Shown: one piece after another, positions 1 through 9,815 of the stretch
Numbering within the stretch: position 1 is the first letter of the stretch
How the letters are laid out: each line of letters begins with the position of its first letter
NCBI RefSeq assembly: GCF_003252795.1
Contig: NZ_QEPQ01000001.1
Location: 455,820-519,819, forward strand
DNA: 64,000 bases
From: Haemophilus parainfluenzae
Lineage (GTDB): Bacteria > Pseudomonadota > Gammaproteobacteria > Enterobacterales > Pasteurellaceae
Reading direction: 5' to 3'
The notes under the pieces: model-generated
The model's input: the letters and a program-made list of their open reading frames with translations, nothing else
Database searches by the model: none
What the model was told of the DNA's origin: nothing
Program-made: the position numbers and the translations under genes

Positions 1-39
1 ACCAAGTACCACAACTTGGGTTTTAATTTCTTTACTCAT
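1..39 (-). CDS. lpdA: Dihydrolipoyl dehydrogenase, N-terminal fragment
   Basis: Only the first 13 codons are present (MSKEIKTQVVVLG); the gene continues beyond the left edge. The beginning matches the start of E3 components, where a beta strand leads into the FAD-binding GxGxxG loop, which is not in view. It lies directly downstream of aceE and aceF on the same strand, the usual place for the E3 subunit that reoxidises dihydrolipoamide in the pyruvate and 2-oxoglutarate dehydrogenase complexes. A purine-rich AGGTAAA stretch precedes the ATG. The call rests on context plus a short match. Confidence 0.8.
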   Translation of the reverse strand, partial: MSKEIKTQVVVLG

Positions 40-90
40 TTTTACCTCGTAAAAACGTTCAAATTTTTGACCGCACTTGCGGTCCTTTCT

Positions 91-122
91 GTAAGATGTG
101 AGCCTAATCACTCACATCTTAC
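91..122. repeat. Intergenic hairpin between aceF and lpdA
   Basis: A perfect 12-bp inverted repeat (GTAAGATGTGAG and its complement) surrounds an 8-nt loop just after the aceF stop. No T-run follows on either strand, so it does not look like a normal intrinsic terminator. An uptake signal lies beside it at 70-78. It may tune lpdA expression relative to aceEF or protect transcript ends. Confidence 0.7.
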
Positions 123-130
123 CATGTTAA

Positions 131-2044
131 TTACATCACTAAGCGACGTAAGTCAGCTAATACGCCATTGATATAGCTTAAGAAACGAGCACCATCAGCA
201 CCATCGATCACGCGGTGGTCAAAAGATAATGATAATGGAAGCATTAAGCGTGGCTCAAATTCTTTACCATTCCAAACTGGTTGCATTTCTGATTTAGACA
301 CACCTAAGATAGCCACTTCAGGTGCATTTACAATTGGTGTAAAGTGAGTTGTACCAATACCGCCTAAGCTTGAAATGGTGAAACAACCACCTTGCATATC
401 AGAACCTGAAAGTTTACCGTCACGTGCTTTTTTGGAGATTTCCATTAATTCACGAGAGAGTTCGATAATACCTTTTTTGTTCACGTTTTTAAATACAGGT
501 ACAACAAGACCGTTTGGTGTATCTACCGCTACGCCAATGTTGATGTATTTTTTAAGTGTTAATTTTTGACCGTCTTCAGAAATAGAGCTATTGAAACGTG
601 GGAACGCTTCTAATGCTTTCGCTACTGCTTTCATAATGAACACAACCGGTGTAATTTTCACATCCAATTTTTGTTTTTCAACAATCTTGTTCTGTTCTTT
701 ACGGAATGCTTCTAAATCGGTGATATCTGTGCGATCGAAGTGAGTAACATGTGGAATCATTACCCAGTTACGATGTAAGTTTGCACCAGAGATTTTGTTG
801 ATACGGCTTAATTCAACTTCTTCTACCTCACCAAATTTGCTGAAGTCAACTTTCGGCCACGGTAATAAACCTAAGCCTGCGCCGTTTGCCACACCATTAC
901 CCGCTGCTGCAGAAGATACAGTGCCTGTTTCAAACGCTTTAACAGCGGTTTTCACGTAAGCTTGAATATCTTCTTTCACGACACGACCTTTACGGCCCGT
1001 ACCTTTTACGCGATCAAGGTTAATACCGTATTCACGCGCTAAGCGACGAATCACCGGTGTTGCGTGTGCATAACCTGCGCTTGCTACAACTTGTTCTTGG
1101 CTTAAACCAGATACATTACCTGATTGTGCTGCCGGCGCTACTGCAGGTGCTGTTTGAGGAGCTGGAGCTGCCGCTGCAGGAGCTACTGCTGGCGCTGGTG
1201 CTGCACCTGCCACTTCAAATTTCATAATTAATGAACCAGTTGAAACTTTATCACCTGATTTCACTAAAATTTCTTTTACCACACCCGCAAACGGAGCTGG
1301 CACTTCCATTGAGGCTTTATCGCCTTCAACGGTGATTAAAGATTGCTCCTCAGAAACGCTGTCACCAACGGCAACCATGATTTCAGTTACGTTAACTTCA
1401 TCGCCACCGATATCTGGAACATTCACTTCTTTAATGGCTGAAGCTGTTGGTGCTGCTGCAGGCGCTGCAGCCTGTTGAACTGGTGCTGCGGCTGGTGCAG
1501 TACCTGCCACTTCAAATTTCATGATTAATTTGCCAGTAACAACTTTATCACCCACGTTGATTAAAATTTCTTTTACGACGCCAGCAACTGGAGCAGGCAC
1601 TTCCATTGACGCTTTATCACCTTCAACATTGATTATTGACTGATCAACTTCAACGGTATCGCCTACTTTCACCATAATATCTGTCACGTTTACTTCGTCT
1701 GAACCGATATCGGGTACATTGACTTCAACGACACTTGCAGCTGCTGGTGCGGCTGCCGGTGCAGGTGCAGGTGCTGCAGGTGCTGCTGCAGCTGGAGCAG
1801 GCGCTGCCGCATCCGCTGACTCTAATACAAGCATTGGTGTGCCAGTTGTGACTTTATCACCCACTTTTACTAATACTTCTTTTACCACACCGGCTTCAGG
1901 TGCAGGGACTTCCATTGAAGCTTTATCACCTTCAACATTGATAATACTTTGATCAGCAGTAATGGTATCACCTACTTTCACCATCACTTCTGTTACGGTA
2001 ACTTCATCACTACCGATATCAGGAATTTGAATTTGTTTTGACAT
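131..2044 (-). CDS. aceF: Pyruvate dehydrogenase E2, dihydrolipoyllysine acetyltransferase
   Basis: This is the core E2 subunit of cytosolic pyruvate dehydrogenase; it passes the acetyl group from E1 through swinging lipoyl arms to CoA. At 637 residues it is close to the E. coli length. Three N-terminal lipoyl domains each carry the GDKASMEVP motif, with lipoyl lysines at 41, 144 and 243. They are joined by Ala/Pro-rich linkers. A peripheral-subunit-binding domain follows at about 325-367 ([14 protein letters not shown]), then the catalytic domain from about 405. The active-site motif DHRVIDG is at 609-615 with His610. It lies 88 bp downstream of aceE and upstream of lpdA, all on the minus strand. 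The strong similarity of the three lipoyl repeats at DNA level makes local recombination possible. Confidence 0.98.
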   Translation of the reverse strand: MSKQIQIPDIGSDEVTVTEVMVKVGDTITADQSIINVEGDKASMEVPAPEAGVVKEVLVKVGDKVTTGTPMLVLESADAAAPAPAAAAPAAPAPAPAAAPAAASVVEVNVPDIGSDEVNVTDIMVKVGDTVEVDQSIINVEGDKASMEVPAPVAGVVKEILINVGDKVVTGKLIMKFEVAGTAPAAAPVQQAAAPAAAPTASAIKEVNVPDIGGDEVNVTEIMVAVGDSVSEEQSLITVEGDKASMEVPAPFAGVVKEILVKSGDKVSTGSLIMKFEVAGAAPAPAVAPAAAAPAPQTAPAVAPAAQSGNVSGLSQEQVVASAGYAHATPVIRRLAREYGINLDRVKGTGRKGRVVKEDIQAYVKTAVKAFETGTVSSAAAGNGVANGAGLGLLPWPKVDFSKFGEVEEVELSRINKISGANLHRNWVMIPHVTHFDRTDITDLEAFRKEQNKIVEKQKLDVKITPVVFIMKAVAKALEAFPRFNSSISEDGQKLTLKKYINIGVAVDTPNGLVVPVFKNVNKKGIIELSRELMEISKKARDGKLSGSDMQGGCFTISSLGGIGTTHFTPIVNAPEVAILGVSKSEMQPVWNGKEFEPRLMLPLSLSFDHRVIDGADGARFLSYINGVLADLRRLVM

Positions 2045-2100
2045 GTTATCTTACCTTTAAAAAACGCAGTTAAAATCAACCGCACTTTATTTGTAGATGC

Positions 2101-2124
2101 TCCTGTGTGCTCTCACACACAGGA
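2101..2124. repeat. Intercistronic hairpin between aceE and aceF
   Basis: A 9-bp perfect inverted repeat (TCCTGTGTG / CACACAGGA) with a 6-nt loop lies just after the aceE stop. On the transcribed strand it is not followed by a T-run, so it is unlikely to end transcription efficiently. It is probably an mRNA-stabilising or processing structure. A second hairpin of the same kind lies between aceF and lpdA. Confidence 0.65.
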
Positions 2125-2132
2125 TGTTTTAA

Positions 2133-4799
2133 TTAAGCGTAAAGCGGATTTAAAATTTCAGTTTTTAAACCAAATTTCGCGATTGCATCAGCCACCACTT
2201 TCGCATCAAATTTGCCTTGTTTTGCAAGCTCATGTAATGCTGCAACCACAACATAACGTGCATCCACTTCAAAGTGTTCACGTAAGTTTTCACGGCTGTC
2301 TGAACGACCGAAACCGTCAGTACCTAATACGTGATAGCTTTGTGCTGGGATGAATGCACGAACTTGTTCTGCAAATAATTTCATGTAGTCAGTTGCTGCA
2401 ACAGCTGGAGCATCGTTCATTACTTGTGCAATGTAAGGTACGCGTGGTGTCTCAGTTGGATGTAACATATTCCAACGTACAGCATCCGCACCTTCACGAG
2501 CCACTTCAGTGAATGAAGGCACGCTATATACATCTGAGCTTACTCCATATTCATTTGCAAGAATTTGTGCTGCTTCACGAACGTGACGGAAGATCGCACC
2601 AGAACCTAATAATTGAACATGACCTTTGTTGCCTTTCGCTTCAACGGTTTCAAATTTATAAAGACCTTTACGAATACCTTCTTCTGCACCTTTTGGCATT
2701 GCTGGTTGTTCGTAAGTTTCATTTAATGTGGTGATGTAGTAGAACACATCTTCTTGTTTTTCACCGTACATACGGTTGATACCGTCTTGTAGGATAACTG
2801 CCACTTCATAAACGTAAGCTGGGTCATAAGACACACAGTTAGGAATAACAAGAGATTGAATATGGCTGTGGCCATCTTCGTGTTGTAAACCTTCACCATT
2901 TAATGTTGTACGGCCAGAAGTACCACCGATCATGAAACCACGTGCTAATTGGTCACCTGCTGCCCACATTAAGTCACCCACACGTTGGAAACCAAACATT
3001 GAGTAGTAGATAAAGAATGGAATCATCGGAAGGTTATTGACAGAGTATGAGTTCGCTGCAGCTAACCAAGATGATGCAGCACCTAATTCATTGATACCTT
3101 CTTGTAATACTTGGCCATCTTTCGCTTCACGGTAGTAAGCCACTAAATCACGGTCAGAAGGCACATAGTTTTGACCATGTGGATTGTAAATACCGATTTG
3201 ACGGAATAAACCTTCCATACCAAAAGTACGTGCTTCGTCAGCAACAATTGGCACAATTTGTTTACCAATATTTTTATCTTTCAATAAGGTATTTAAGAAA
3301 CGCACGAATGCCATTGTAGTTGAAATTGGACGAGCTTGAGCTTCCAATAATGGGGCAAATTCTTCTAAAGATGGCACTTTAAATTCAGTGGTGAATTTTG
3401 GTAAACGTTTCGGTAAGTAACCGTTTAACGCTTTACGTCTGCCATGAAGATAATTGTACTCTTCCGAACCTTCTGGGAAGGTAATGTATGGATAGTTAGG
3501 AATATCTTCATCTTTAATATCTAGGTGGAAATGATCACGGAAGTATTTAAGACTTTCGATCGACATTTTTTTAGATTGGTGAGCCGTATTTTTACTTTCT
3601 GCTTCAGGAATTTTATAACCTTTAACCATGTGTGCAAGGATTACTACAGGTTTACCTGCTGTTTGCGCTTTATGGAATGCCGCATAAAGTTTTTCAGAAT
3701 CATGGCCACCGCGTCTTAATGCCCAGATTTCATCATCTGTCATATCCGCTACTAATGCTGCAGTTTCTGGATAACGACCAAAGAAGTGTTCACGAACATA
3801 AGCACCATCTTTAGATTTGAAGGTTAAATAGTCGCCATCAAGCACTTCCATCATCAATTGAGTTAACTTACCTGAGGTGTCTTTGGCAAATAATTTGTCC
3901 CAGTTAGAGCCCCACATGACTTTGATCACTTCCCAACCAGCACCAGCAAATAAACCTTCTAATTCTTGAACGATTTTACCGTTACCCGTTACAGGGCCAT
4001 CTAAACGTTGCAAGTTACAGCTTACAACGAAGATTAAGTTATCTAAGCCTTCACGTGCTGCGAAGGTTAAATCACCTTTCGCTTCGATTTCGTCCATCTC
4101 ACCATCACCAAGGAAAGCATAGACTTTTTGATCTTTGGTGTCTTTTAAGCCACGGTTATCTAAGTATTTTAAAAAACGAGCAGTACGGATTGCATTTACT
4201 GGACCTAAACCCATCGATACGGTAGAGAATTGCCAGAATTCAGGCATTAATTTCGGGTGAGGGTAAGAAGAAAGACCTTTACCTGGTTCACATTCCTGAC
4301 GGAAGTTATTCATTTGTTCTTCAGTAATACGGCCTTCAACAAATGCACGCGCATACATACCTGGCGCTGCGTGGCCTTGGAAGAAGACTAAGTCACCGCC
4401 GTTTTTATCTGTAGCAGCTTTGAAGAAGTGGTTAAAACAGACTTCATACATGCTTGCTGCAGATTGATAAGTTGAAATGTGACCTCCTAATTCAAGATCT
4501 TTTTTCTGACCACGTAATACCGCCATGATCGCATTCCAACGTACAGCACTACGAATACGACGCTCAATAGCTTTATCACCTGGGTATGCTGGCTGTTCAG
4601 AAACTGGGATGGTATTAACATATGGGGTTGTTACGCCACCTTTTGCAATGTTCACACCACCATTACGAGCCTGGTCGATCACCTGATTGATGATGTAATG
4701 CGCACGCTCTGCGCCTTCGGCACGAATTAATGAATCAACAGCTGACAACCAATCCTGTGTTTCAATTGGGTCAATATCGTTTACTAAGGTATCTGACAT
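2133..4799 (-). CDS. aceE: Pyruvate dehydrogenase E1 component, homodimeric type
   Basis: This ThDP-dependent enzyme decarboxylates pyruvate and reductively acetylates the lipoyl arms of E2. Its 888 residues match the E. coli AceE length (887). The ThDP/Mg binding motif is seen as GDGEMDE at 231-237 with the closing asparagine at 262 (CNLQRLDGPV), and active-site histidines are visible at 107 (GGHIST) and 143 (QGHAAPG). The ATG at 4799 is preceded on the minus strand by AAGGAAAG. It is the first gene of the aceE-aceF-lpdA cluster. No pdhR gene lies next to it here; the divergent neighbour is mgsA. A GntR-type palindrome is located about 33-50 bp upstream of the start. Confidence 0.98.
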   Translation of the reverse strand: MSDTLVNDIDPIETQDWLSAVDSLIRAEGAERAHYIINQVIDQARNGGVNIAKGGVTTPYVNTIPVSEQPAYPGDKAIERRIRSAVRWNAIMAVLRGQKKDLELGGHISTYQSAASMYEVCFNHFFKAATDKNGGDLVFFQGHAAPGMYARAFVEGRITEEQMNNFRQECEPGKGLSSYPHPKLMPEFWQFSTVSMGLGPVNAIRTARFLKYLDNRGLKDTKDQKVYAFLGDGEMDEIEAKGDLTFAAREGLDNLIFVVSCNLQRLDGPVTGNGKIVQELEGLFAGAGWEVIKVMWGSNWDKLFAKDTSGKLTQLMMEVLDGDYLTFKSKDGAYVREHFFGRYPETAALVADMTDDEIWALRRGGHDSEKLYAAFHKAQTAGKPVVILAHMVKGYKIPEAESKNTAHQSKKMSIESLKYFRDHFHLDIKDEDIPNYPYITFPEGSEEYNYLHGRRKALNGYLPKRLPKFTTEFKVPSLEEFAPLLEAQARPISTTMAFVRFLNTLLKDKNIGKQIVPIVADEARTFGMEGLFRQIGIYNPHGQNYVPSDRDLVAYYREAKDGQVLQEGINELGAASSWLAAANSYSVNNLPMIPFFIYYSMFGFQRVGDLMWAAGDQLARGFMIGGTSGRTTLNGEGLQHEDGHSHIQSLVIPNCVSYDPAYVYEVAVILQDGINRMYGEKQEDVFYYITTLNETYEQPAMPKGAEEGIRKGLYKFETVEAKGNKGHVQLLGSGAIFRHVREAAQILANEYGVSSDVYSVPSFTEVAREGADAVRWNMLHPTETPRVPYIAQVMNDAPAVAATDYMKLFAEQVRAFIPAQSYHVLGTDGFGRSDSRENLREHFEVDARYVVVAALHELAKQGKFDAKVVADAIAKFGLKTEILNPLYA

Positions 4800-4831
4800 A
4801 GTCTTTCCTTATTTTACTGAGTGAAAATGAA

Positions 4832-4849
4832 GTTTGGTTATGACCAAAC
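4832..4849. promoter_or_regulatory. Candidate PdhR/GntR-type operator before aceE
   Basis: GTTTGGT-TATG-ACCAAAC is a perfect 7-4-7 palindrome located between a plausible aceE promoter and the start codon. It resembles the E. coli PdhR box ATTGGT-N3-ACCAAT but has a spacer of four rather than three. Position and half-site sequence suggest pyruvate-responsive repression, but the regulator is not in this window. Confidence 0.5.
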
Positions 4850-4872
4850 ACGAAAATCAAGCTTGTTAATCA

Positions 4873-4902
4873 ATGTTACAAACATTTAACAAATCTTGTA
4901 AA
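4873..4902 (-). promoter_or_regulatory. Possible aceE promoter in the aceE-mgsA spacer
   Basis: Reading on the minus strand, TTTACA and TAACAT are separated by 18 bp. A start near 4866 would put the palindrome at 4832-4849 just inside the transcript, a normal place for a repressor site. The rest of the 307-bp spacer (4800-5106) holds one uptake signal at 4987-4995 and AT-rich DNA that must also include the mgsA promoter; I see no gene in it. Confidence 0.35.
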
Positions 4903-5106
4903 TTTTAGAAGATTTTTTGCAAGAAAGATAGTAGATTTTCACTGTTCTCACGCATTTCTTCGAGTTATTGCAATACTCTTCACTAAAAGTGCGGTCATTT
5001 TTAAAGGATTTTTGACTTTAAGTTAAAGCATACTTTATGTATTGCATTCCCTACCCGCTTTGATCTAAAGTGTTCGCATGCTTTTAAGCTTTTTAGAGGA
5101 CAAAAT

Positions 5107-5565
5107 ATGAACACGACAACTCGCCCAATTTTTTCTCATAAACGAATAGCGCTCGTTGCACATGACAGCTGTAAACAAAATCTGCTCAATTGGGTAAAGA
5201 AACATAAAGATGCACTTGCTCCCCATCAACTTTATGCAACTGGTACAACAGGCCATCTATTAGAAAGAGAAACGGGACTCAAAATAGCCTCACTATTAAG
5301 TGGCCCGATGGGAGGCGATCAACAACTCGGTGGACTAATTGCTGAGAAAAAAATTGATATGATGATTTTCTTTTGGGATCCGATGAATGCCGCGCCACAT
5401 GATCCTGATGTAAAAGCGCTCATGCGTATTGCAACCGTCTGGAATATTCCGGTGGCGATTAATCAAAGCACAGCCGATTTCCTTTTAACATCAAGTTTAT
5501 TTTATCAAGAAATCAATATTGATATTCCCGATTATGAAGGATATTTAAAAGCACGTTTAAATTAA
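5107..5565 (+). CDS. mgsA: Methylglyoxal synthase
   Basis: It converts dihydroxyacetone phosphate to methylglyoxal and phosphate, a bypass of lower glycolysis used when sugar phosphates accumulate. The length (152 residues) equals the E. coli enzyme. Known catalytic positions are conserved: Asp20, Asp71 in the GPMGGDQQ motif, His98 and Asp101. The start ATG is preceded by TTAGAGGAC. The gene is divergent from aceE and convergent with the DUF945 gene; a strong hairpin terminator follows it. It is a single-gene unit with its promoter in the shared 307-bp spacer. Confidence 0.97.
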   Translation: MNTTTRPIFSHKRIALVAHDSCKQNLLNWVKKHKDALAPHQLYATGTTGHLLERETGLKIASLLSGPMGGDQQLGGLIAEKKIDMMIFFWDPMNAAPHDPDVKALMRIATVWNIPVAINQSTADFLLTSSLFYQEINIDIPDYEGYLKARLN

Positions 5566-5574
5566 CCAAATAAA

Positions 5575-5602
5575 AAAGGAGATAAATCACTTTATCTCCT
5601 TT
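5575..5602. terminator. Bidirectional terminator between mgsA and the DUF945 gene
   Basis: AAAGGAGATAAA and its complement form a 12-bp stem around a 4-nt loop, with A-rich and T-rich flanks. It lies between convergent genes and can serve both. Confidence 0.85.
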
Positions 5603-5621
5603 CTGCTTATTTATTCGTTAA

Positions 5622-7121
5622 TTATTTACCCTGCATTGCTGCGCCCATTATTAACATAAATAATACGCCTTGAACTTGCTCTTCTGGAATCACTTGACCA
5701 TTAAGTTTGAGTTCGCCTTTTTCAAGCACTAAGTTAAGCGTCACATTTTTATCATTATTCACCACAATATTTTGTGCTGCCGCTTGCTTAGCTTGCTCTT
5801 CAATTTGTGCTTTAATCAACGCTTTATCTGCTTCTGGATCTAATTGTGTCATAAGTTTTTCTGCAGTTGCTTTATCTACATGAATATTCACTGCAAAATC
5901 TGTAAACTGTTTATATAAACTCCCCGCCATTAAATCAAATTTCGGATCTTTCGCTAGCGCCACATTTAAATCTAATGACACTTTGCCTTGATCATCTGAA
6001 ATTGACACAGGATTGAGTTTAATTTGAGGTTGATTATTAAAAATAGCCATACCATGCTCTTCAACCCATGAACTTAAGATTTCAGAAACCACTTCATCAT
6101 TCACATTTTTATCATCTCTAACAGACTTAAATACTGTGAAAACAGCTTCAATCAAGGCATTTACTGCGTTTGCTTCAATATGATTTAACTCGCTATTGTT
6201 AGTTAACTTCCCTAACTCTTTTCCATCTAGAACAAATGAATCTACTGCACTCTCACTTTTTAAGTTTACAAAATCACCATTAAGTGAAATATCAGATGTG
6301 GCTTTTAAGCCTTTTTCAATAAGAGAAGTCGTTTTTCCAGCATAGTCCGTGCTCGTCATTTCGAAGCTTTCAGTTGAATAAGAACCTTTCCCAGTATAAA
6401 TGTAAGCCCATTTTGTAGGATTGAATGAAGCATCCAATTTCATGCCCTTCATCTTCGTTTTTACCGACTTAACTGCAGTAGCGTCCTGGCTATCCCCATC
6501 TGCACTACTAGGGCCTAAATCAGCAGTCACTTCGTCTAAGGTCATGTCATATTTCCCCGCTCGATCTTTATCTACATCAAAACCAATGTTGATATTTGAC
6601 CATGCGATCTTATTTTGCGGTGAGTGAGGATCTGTCATTTCCCCTGCTGCTAATTCAACTTTACCTTTTGTTGCTAAACTATAACTAGTCGAAGCTTGAT
6701 ATTGAACAGGTTTATCTGATTTAAGAAAATCAAATAGTGGCTGAGTTGTTTCATTTTTACCAATCACACCTTGTGCTGAAAACATTGTTGGTACGAAGTT
6801 AAATTTTTCCAACTGATTAAGTGGAAATGGTCCATGATAAAGCTTAGTTGAAAGTGGGATAGTAAATACTTGTCCTTCTTTCGGTAAAGAAATAACTACT
6901 TCATCTTCCACTTGAGAAGTAAAGAAACTGCGATCAAATTGCTTATTTTTATAAACAAGATTCACTGAATCTGACAAACCTAAACTTTGGAATTTTTGGT
7001 TCGCTAATTCAATTTGACGCAAATATTCAGTTTGTGCTTTTTCTCCAGTAAACCATGCACCACCGATGCCGACAATACCGAGGGCAACAATGACACCTAA
7101 TGCTACAGTTGATTTTTTCAT
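5622..7121 (-). CDS. YdgA-like DUF945 family protein
   Basis: A 499-residue protein of the DUF945/YdgA family, whose function is not established. It starts with a short basic segment and one hydrophobic helix (residues 5-23), so it is predicted to be anchored in the inner membrane with a large periplasmic part. The C-terminal region contains a charged stretch rich in Ala, Glu and Gln (about 425-450) and a final segment MLIMGAAMQGK typical of the family. The family often occurs in Pasteurellaceae and Enterobacteriaceae. It is transcribed away from dnaK and toward mgsA; the 268 bp up to dnaK carry both promoters. The family assignment comes from overall pattern and length, not from a database search. 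Confidence 0.75.
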   Translation of the reverse strand: MKKSTVALGVIVALGIVGIGGAWFTGEKAQTEYLRQIELANQKFQSLGLSDSVNLVYKNKQFDRSFFTSQVEDEVVISLPKEGQVFTIPLSTKLYHGPFPLNQLEKFNFVPTMFSAQGVIGKNETTQPLFDFLKSDKPVQYQASTSYSLATKGKVELAAGEMTDPHSPQNKIAWSNINIGFDVDKDRAGKYDMTLDEVTADLGPSSADGDSQDATAVKSVKTKMKGMKLDASFNPTKWAYIYTGKGSYSTESFEMTSTDYAGKTTSLIEKGLKATSDISLNGDFVNLKSESAVDSFVLDGKELGKLTNNSELNHIEANAVNALIEAVFTVFKSVRDDKNVNDEVVSEILSSWVEEHGMAIFNNQPQIKLNPVSISDDQGKVSLDLNVALAKDPKFDLMAGSLYKQFTDFAVNIHVDKATAEKLMTQLDPEADKALIKAQIEEQAKQAAAQNIVVNNDKNVTLNLVLEKGELKLNGQVIPEEQVQGVLFMLIMGAAMQGK

Positions 7122-7309
7122 TTTGATTCCTTTGCTAACTAATAGATGATTAAAATTGCTGGCAATTTATCACAAATCACAATTTTTTTCTTATTTTTAA
7201 AAAATAATTTTATATCCCCCCTTGAACTTCTCATCTCTGGACTTATTTTGTAAAACAAGAACGGAAATGACCGCACTTTAAAAGGAAGAAAAAATTTTAA
7301 ATCTTGCCT

Positions 7310-7337
7310 CTTGAAATGCGAAAAAGTATCCACATCT
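7310..7337 (+). promoter_or_regulatory. Sigma-32-type heat-shock promoter of dnaK
   Basis: CTTGAAA at 7310-7316 is followed after 13 bp by CCACATCT at 7330-7337. This matches the sigma-32 consensus CTTGAAA-N11-16-CCCCATNT except for one C-to-A change. It lies about 53 bp before the dnaK ATG, leaving a short leader with TAGGAG ahead of the start. Confidence 0.8.
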
Positions 7338-7389
7338 TATTCATCGTAACAATTTACAACGAATTTAAAATTTAATTAGGAGTAACAAC

Positions 7390-9291
7390 ATGGGAAAAAT
7401 TATTGGTATTGACTTAGGTACAACAAACTCTTGTGTCGCTGTAATGGATGGTGACAAACCTCGCGTAATTGAAAACGCAGAAGGCGATCGTACTACCCCG
7501 TCAATTATCGCTTATACAAATGATAACGAAATTTTAGTCGGTCAACCGGCAAAACGCCAAGCGGTGACCAACCCGAAAAATACATTATTCGCAATCAAAC
7601 GTTTAATTGGTCGTCGTTTTGATGATGCTGAAGTAAAACGTGATATCGACATTATGCCATTTGAAATCACCAAAGCAGACAATGGTGATGCATGGGTAAA
7701 TGTAAAAGGTGACAAACTTGCGCCTCCTCAAATTTCTGCAGAAGTATTGAAAAAAATGAAGAAAACTGCGGAAGATTTCTTAGGTGAGCCAGTGACAGAA
7801 GCAGTAATCACTGTTCCTGCATACTTTAACGACGCTCAACGTCAAGCGACAAAAGATGCAGGTCGTATCGCAGGCTTAGAAGTTAAACGTATTATCAACG
7901 AACCTACAGCTGCAGCATTAGCTTACGGTTTAGATAAAGGTCAAGGCAACAAAACTATCGCTGTTTATGACTTAGGTGGTGGTACATTCGACTTATCTAT
8001 CATCGAAATTGATGAAGTAGGTGGCGAAAAAACCTTCGAAGTATTAGCAACCAACGGTGATACTCACTTAGGTGGTGAAGACTTCGATAACCGTGTAATC
8101 AACTACTTAGTGGATGAGTTCAAAAAAGAACAAGGCGTTGATTTACGTAACGACCCACTTGCAATGCAACGTTTAAAAGAAGCAGGTGAAAAAGCGAAAA
8201 TTGAACTTTCTTCTGCACAACAAACTGATGTGAACTTACCTTACATCACTGCAGATGCAACAGGTCCTAAACACTTAAACATTAAATTAACCCGTGCTAA
8301 ATTAGAATCTTTAGTAGAAGATTTAGTGGCTAAATCACTTGAACCTGTAAAAGTTGCATTAAATGATGCTGGCTTAAGTGCATCACAAATTGATGATGTT
8401 ATCCTAGTGGGCGGTCAAACCCGTATGCCATTAGTACAACAAAAAGTAGAAGAGTTCTTCGGTAAAGCACCTCGTAAAGACGTGAACCCGGATGAAGCCG
8501 TTGCTATCGGTGCAGCAGTTCAAGGTGGTGTATTAGCGGGTGATGTAACTGATGTATTATTGTTAGACGTAACTCCGTTATCTTTAGGTATCGAAACAAT
8601 GGGTGGCGTAATGACTACCTTAATTGAGAAAAACACGACGATTCCAACTAAAAAATCGCAAGTATTCTCAACAGCAGAAGATAACCAAAGTGCAGTAACC
8701 ATTCACGTATTACAAGGTGAACGTAAACAAGCATCAGCGAATAAATCTTTAGGTCAATTCAACCTTGAAGGCATCAACCCTGCTCCACGTGGTATGCCAC
8801 AAATTGAAGTAACCTTTGATATCGACGCTGACGGTATTATCCATGTTTCTGCGAAAGATAAAGGTACGGGTAAAGAACAACAAATCACCATCAAAGCCTC
8901 TTCAGGTTTAAGTGATGAAGAAATTCAACAAATGGTTCGTGATGCAGAAGCAAATGCTGAAGCAGACCGTAAATTTGAAGAATTAGTACAAGCTCGCAAC
9001 CAAGCAGATCACCTTGTACACAGCACACGTAAACAATTAGAAGAAGCCGGTGACAAAGTTCCAGCTGAAGATCGTGCAGCAATTGAAAGTGCATTAAGCG
9101 ATTTAGAAACTGCAGCGAAAGGTGAAGATAAAGCAGCAATCGAAGCAAAACTTCAAGCACTTGCAGAAGTTGCTCAAAAACTTGCTCAAGCGGCACAAAC
9201 GCAAGCTGATGCACAACAAGCTCAAAGCAACAGCAAACCAAATGATGATGTTGTTGATGCTGAGTTTGAAGAAGTGAAAGACAACAAATAA
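7390..9291 (+). CDS. dnaK: Molecular chaperone DnaK (Hsp70)
   Basis: DnaK is an ATP-driven cytosolic chaperone that binds exposed hydrophobic segments and works with DnaJ and GrpE. The protein has 633 residues. The nucleotide-binding domain shows the phosphate loop [14 protein letters not shown] at 4-17, the [10 protein letters not shown] motif near 194-203 and the AYGLDKG segment. The hydrophobic linker [10 protein letters not shown] is near 388-397, followed by the substrate-binding domain and an Ala/Gln-rich lid ending in EEVKDNK. It is the first gene after a sigma-32-type promoter and is followed directly by its own terminator, so dnaJ is not in the same immediate transcript. No uptake signal core lies inside the gene. 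Confidence 0.99.
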   Translation: MGKIIGIDLGTTNSCVAVMDGDKPRVIENAEGDRTTPSIIAYTNDNEILVGQPAKRQAVTNPKNTLFAIKRLIGRRFDDAEVKRDIDIMPFEITKADNGDAWVNVKGDKLAPPQISAEVLKKMKKTAEDFLGEPVTEAVITVPAYFNDAQRQATKDAGRIAGLEVKRIINEPTAAALAYGLDKGQGNKTIAVYDLGGGTFDLSIIEIDEVGGEKTFEVLATNGDTHLGGEDFDNRVINYLVDEFKKEQGVDLRNDPLAMQRLKEAGEKAKIELSSAQQTDVNLPYITADATGPKHLNIKLTRAKLESLVEDLVAKSLEPVKVALNDAGLSASQIDDVILVGGQTRMPLVQQKVEEFFGKAPRKDVNPDEAVAIGAAVQGGVLAGDVTDVLLLDVTPLSLGIETMGGVMTTLIEKNTTIPTKKSQVFSTAEDNQSAVTIHVLQGERKQASANKSLGQFNLEGINPAPRGMPQIEVTFDIDADGIIHVSAKDKGTGKEQQITIKASSGLSDEEIQQMVRDAEANAEADRKFEELVQARNQADHLVHSTRKQLEEAGDKVPAEDRAAIESALSDLETAAKGEDKAAIEAKLQALAEVAQKLAQAAQTQADAQQAQSNSKPNDDVVDAEFEEVKDNK

Positions 9292-9310
9292 TTTCACTTT
9301 AACCTAAATC

Positions 9311-9335
9311 AAAGGGCGTAGCGATACGCCCTTTT
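9311..9335 (+). terminator. dnaK terminator
   Basis: AAAGGGCGTA-gcga-TACGCCCTTTT is a compact GC-rich hairpin 20 bp after the dnaK stop, ending in a short T-run. Confidence 0.85.
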
Positions 9336-9355
9336 GGCATATTCATTAAATGCCA

Positions 9356-9395
9356 TTTTTCCTGACTTTATTTAAAAAAGTGAAGTCAGGAAAAA
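9356..9395. repeat. Inverted repeat before the effector-binding-domain gene
   Basis: TTTTTCCTGACTT and its complement AAGTCAGGAAAAA form a 13-bp stem around an AT-rich loop of 14 nt. It follows the dnaK terminator and ends 16 bp before the next start codon. It may be a second terminator for dnaK read-through or a structure in the leader of the small gene. Confidence 0.6.
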
Positions 9396-9411
9396 TAAAC
9401 CCGGAGGATAA

Positions 9412-9810
9412 ATGGCGTTAAAACTCTACCCAATCGTACAACAACGCTTAAATAACAACATAGCAAATGAGATAATCTCAGCCCTTTGGCAAAACAATCT
9501 TGATAAACTACCACAAGGTCACTGTTGTTATGGCATCTATTTTAATTATGCTACGAATCACCTAACAGACTATGATTTTGCGATTGCAAGTGAAGTAGTA
9601 TTAGAGACAGATATGCCAGTGATTGAAATTGAAGATTTGAGTTTCTACGAAGTTTTTCGTTGCAAAGTAGATGAAATTTATCAAACATGGCAACTAATCT
9701 GGAAAAAAGAACAACAAGGTTTACTTAAGCGGGCTTATTCGGTGGATTTTGAAAAATACCACTCTGATGGTTTGGTAGAAATTTATATCGCTGTTGTACC
9801 ACATTGCTAA
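9412..9810 (+). CDS. Stand-alone GyrI-like / AraC effector-binding domain protein
   Basis: A 132-residue cytosolic protein without signal peptide or helix-turn-helix. The segment DYDFAIASEV, the following PVIEIEDLSFYEVF and the C-terminal DFEKYHSDGLVEIYIAV match the pattern of the GyrI-like small-molecule-binding domain found at the C terminus of BmrR and Rob and in stand-alone proteins such as SbmC/YdeE. Stand-alone members bind hydrophobic or cationic compounds or act on other proteins; no ligand can be named here. The ATG follows a strong GGAGG site. It lies between dnaK and metY on the same strand, with an imperfect uptake-signal hairpin after it. The domain assignment is by pattern recognition only. 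Confidence 0.6.
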   Translation: MALKLYPIVQQRLNNNIANEIISALWQNNLDKLPQGHCCYGIYFNYATNHLTDYDFAIASEVVLETDMPVIEIEDLSFYEVFRCKVDEIYQTWQLIWKKEQQGLLKRAYSVDFEKYHSDGLVEIYIAVVPHC

Positions 9811-9815
9811 GCTCA

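Noticed and set aside
1206..2041. Tandem repeats in aceF as an unusual duplication
   Set aside because: Three lipoyl domains are the normal state of AceF in Haemophilus relatives and enteric bacteria.
7139..7333. 64-codon minus-strand frame upstream of dnaK
   Set aside because: It covers the dnaK promoter region, is Phe/Lys-rich as expected of AT-rich DNA and has no good ribosome site.
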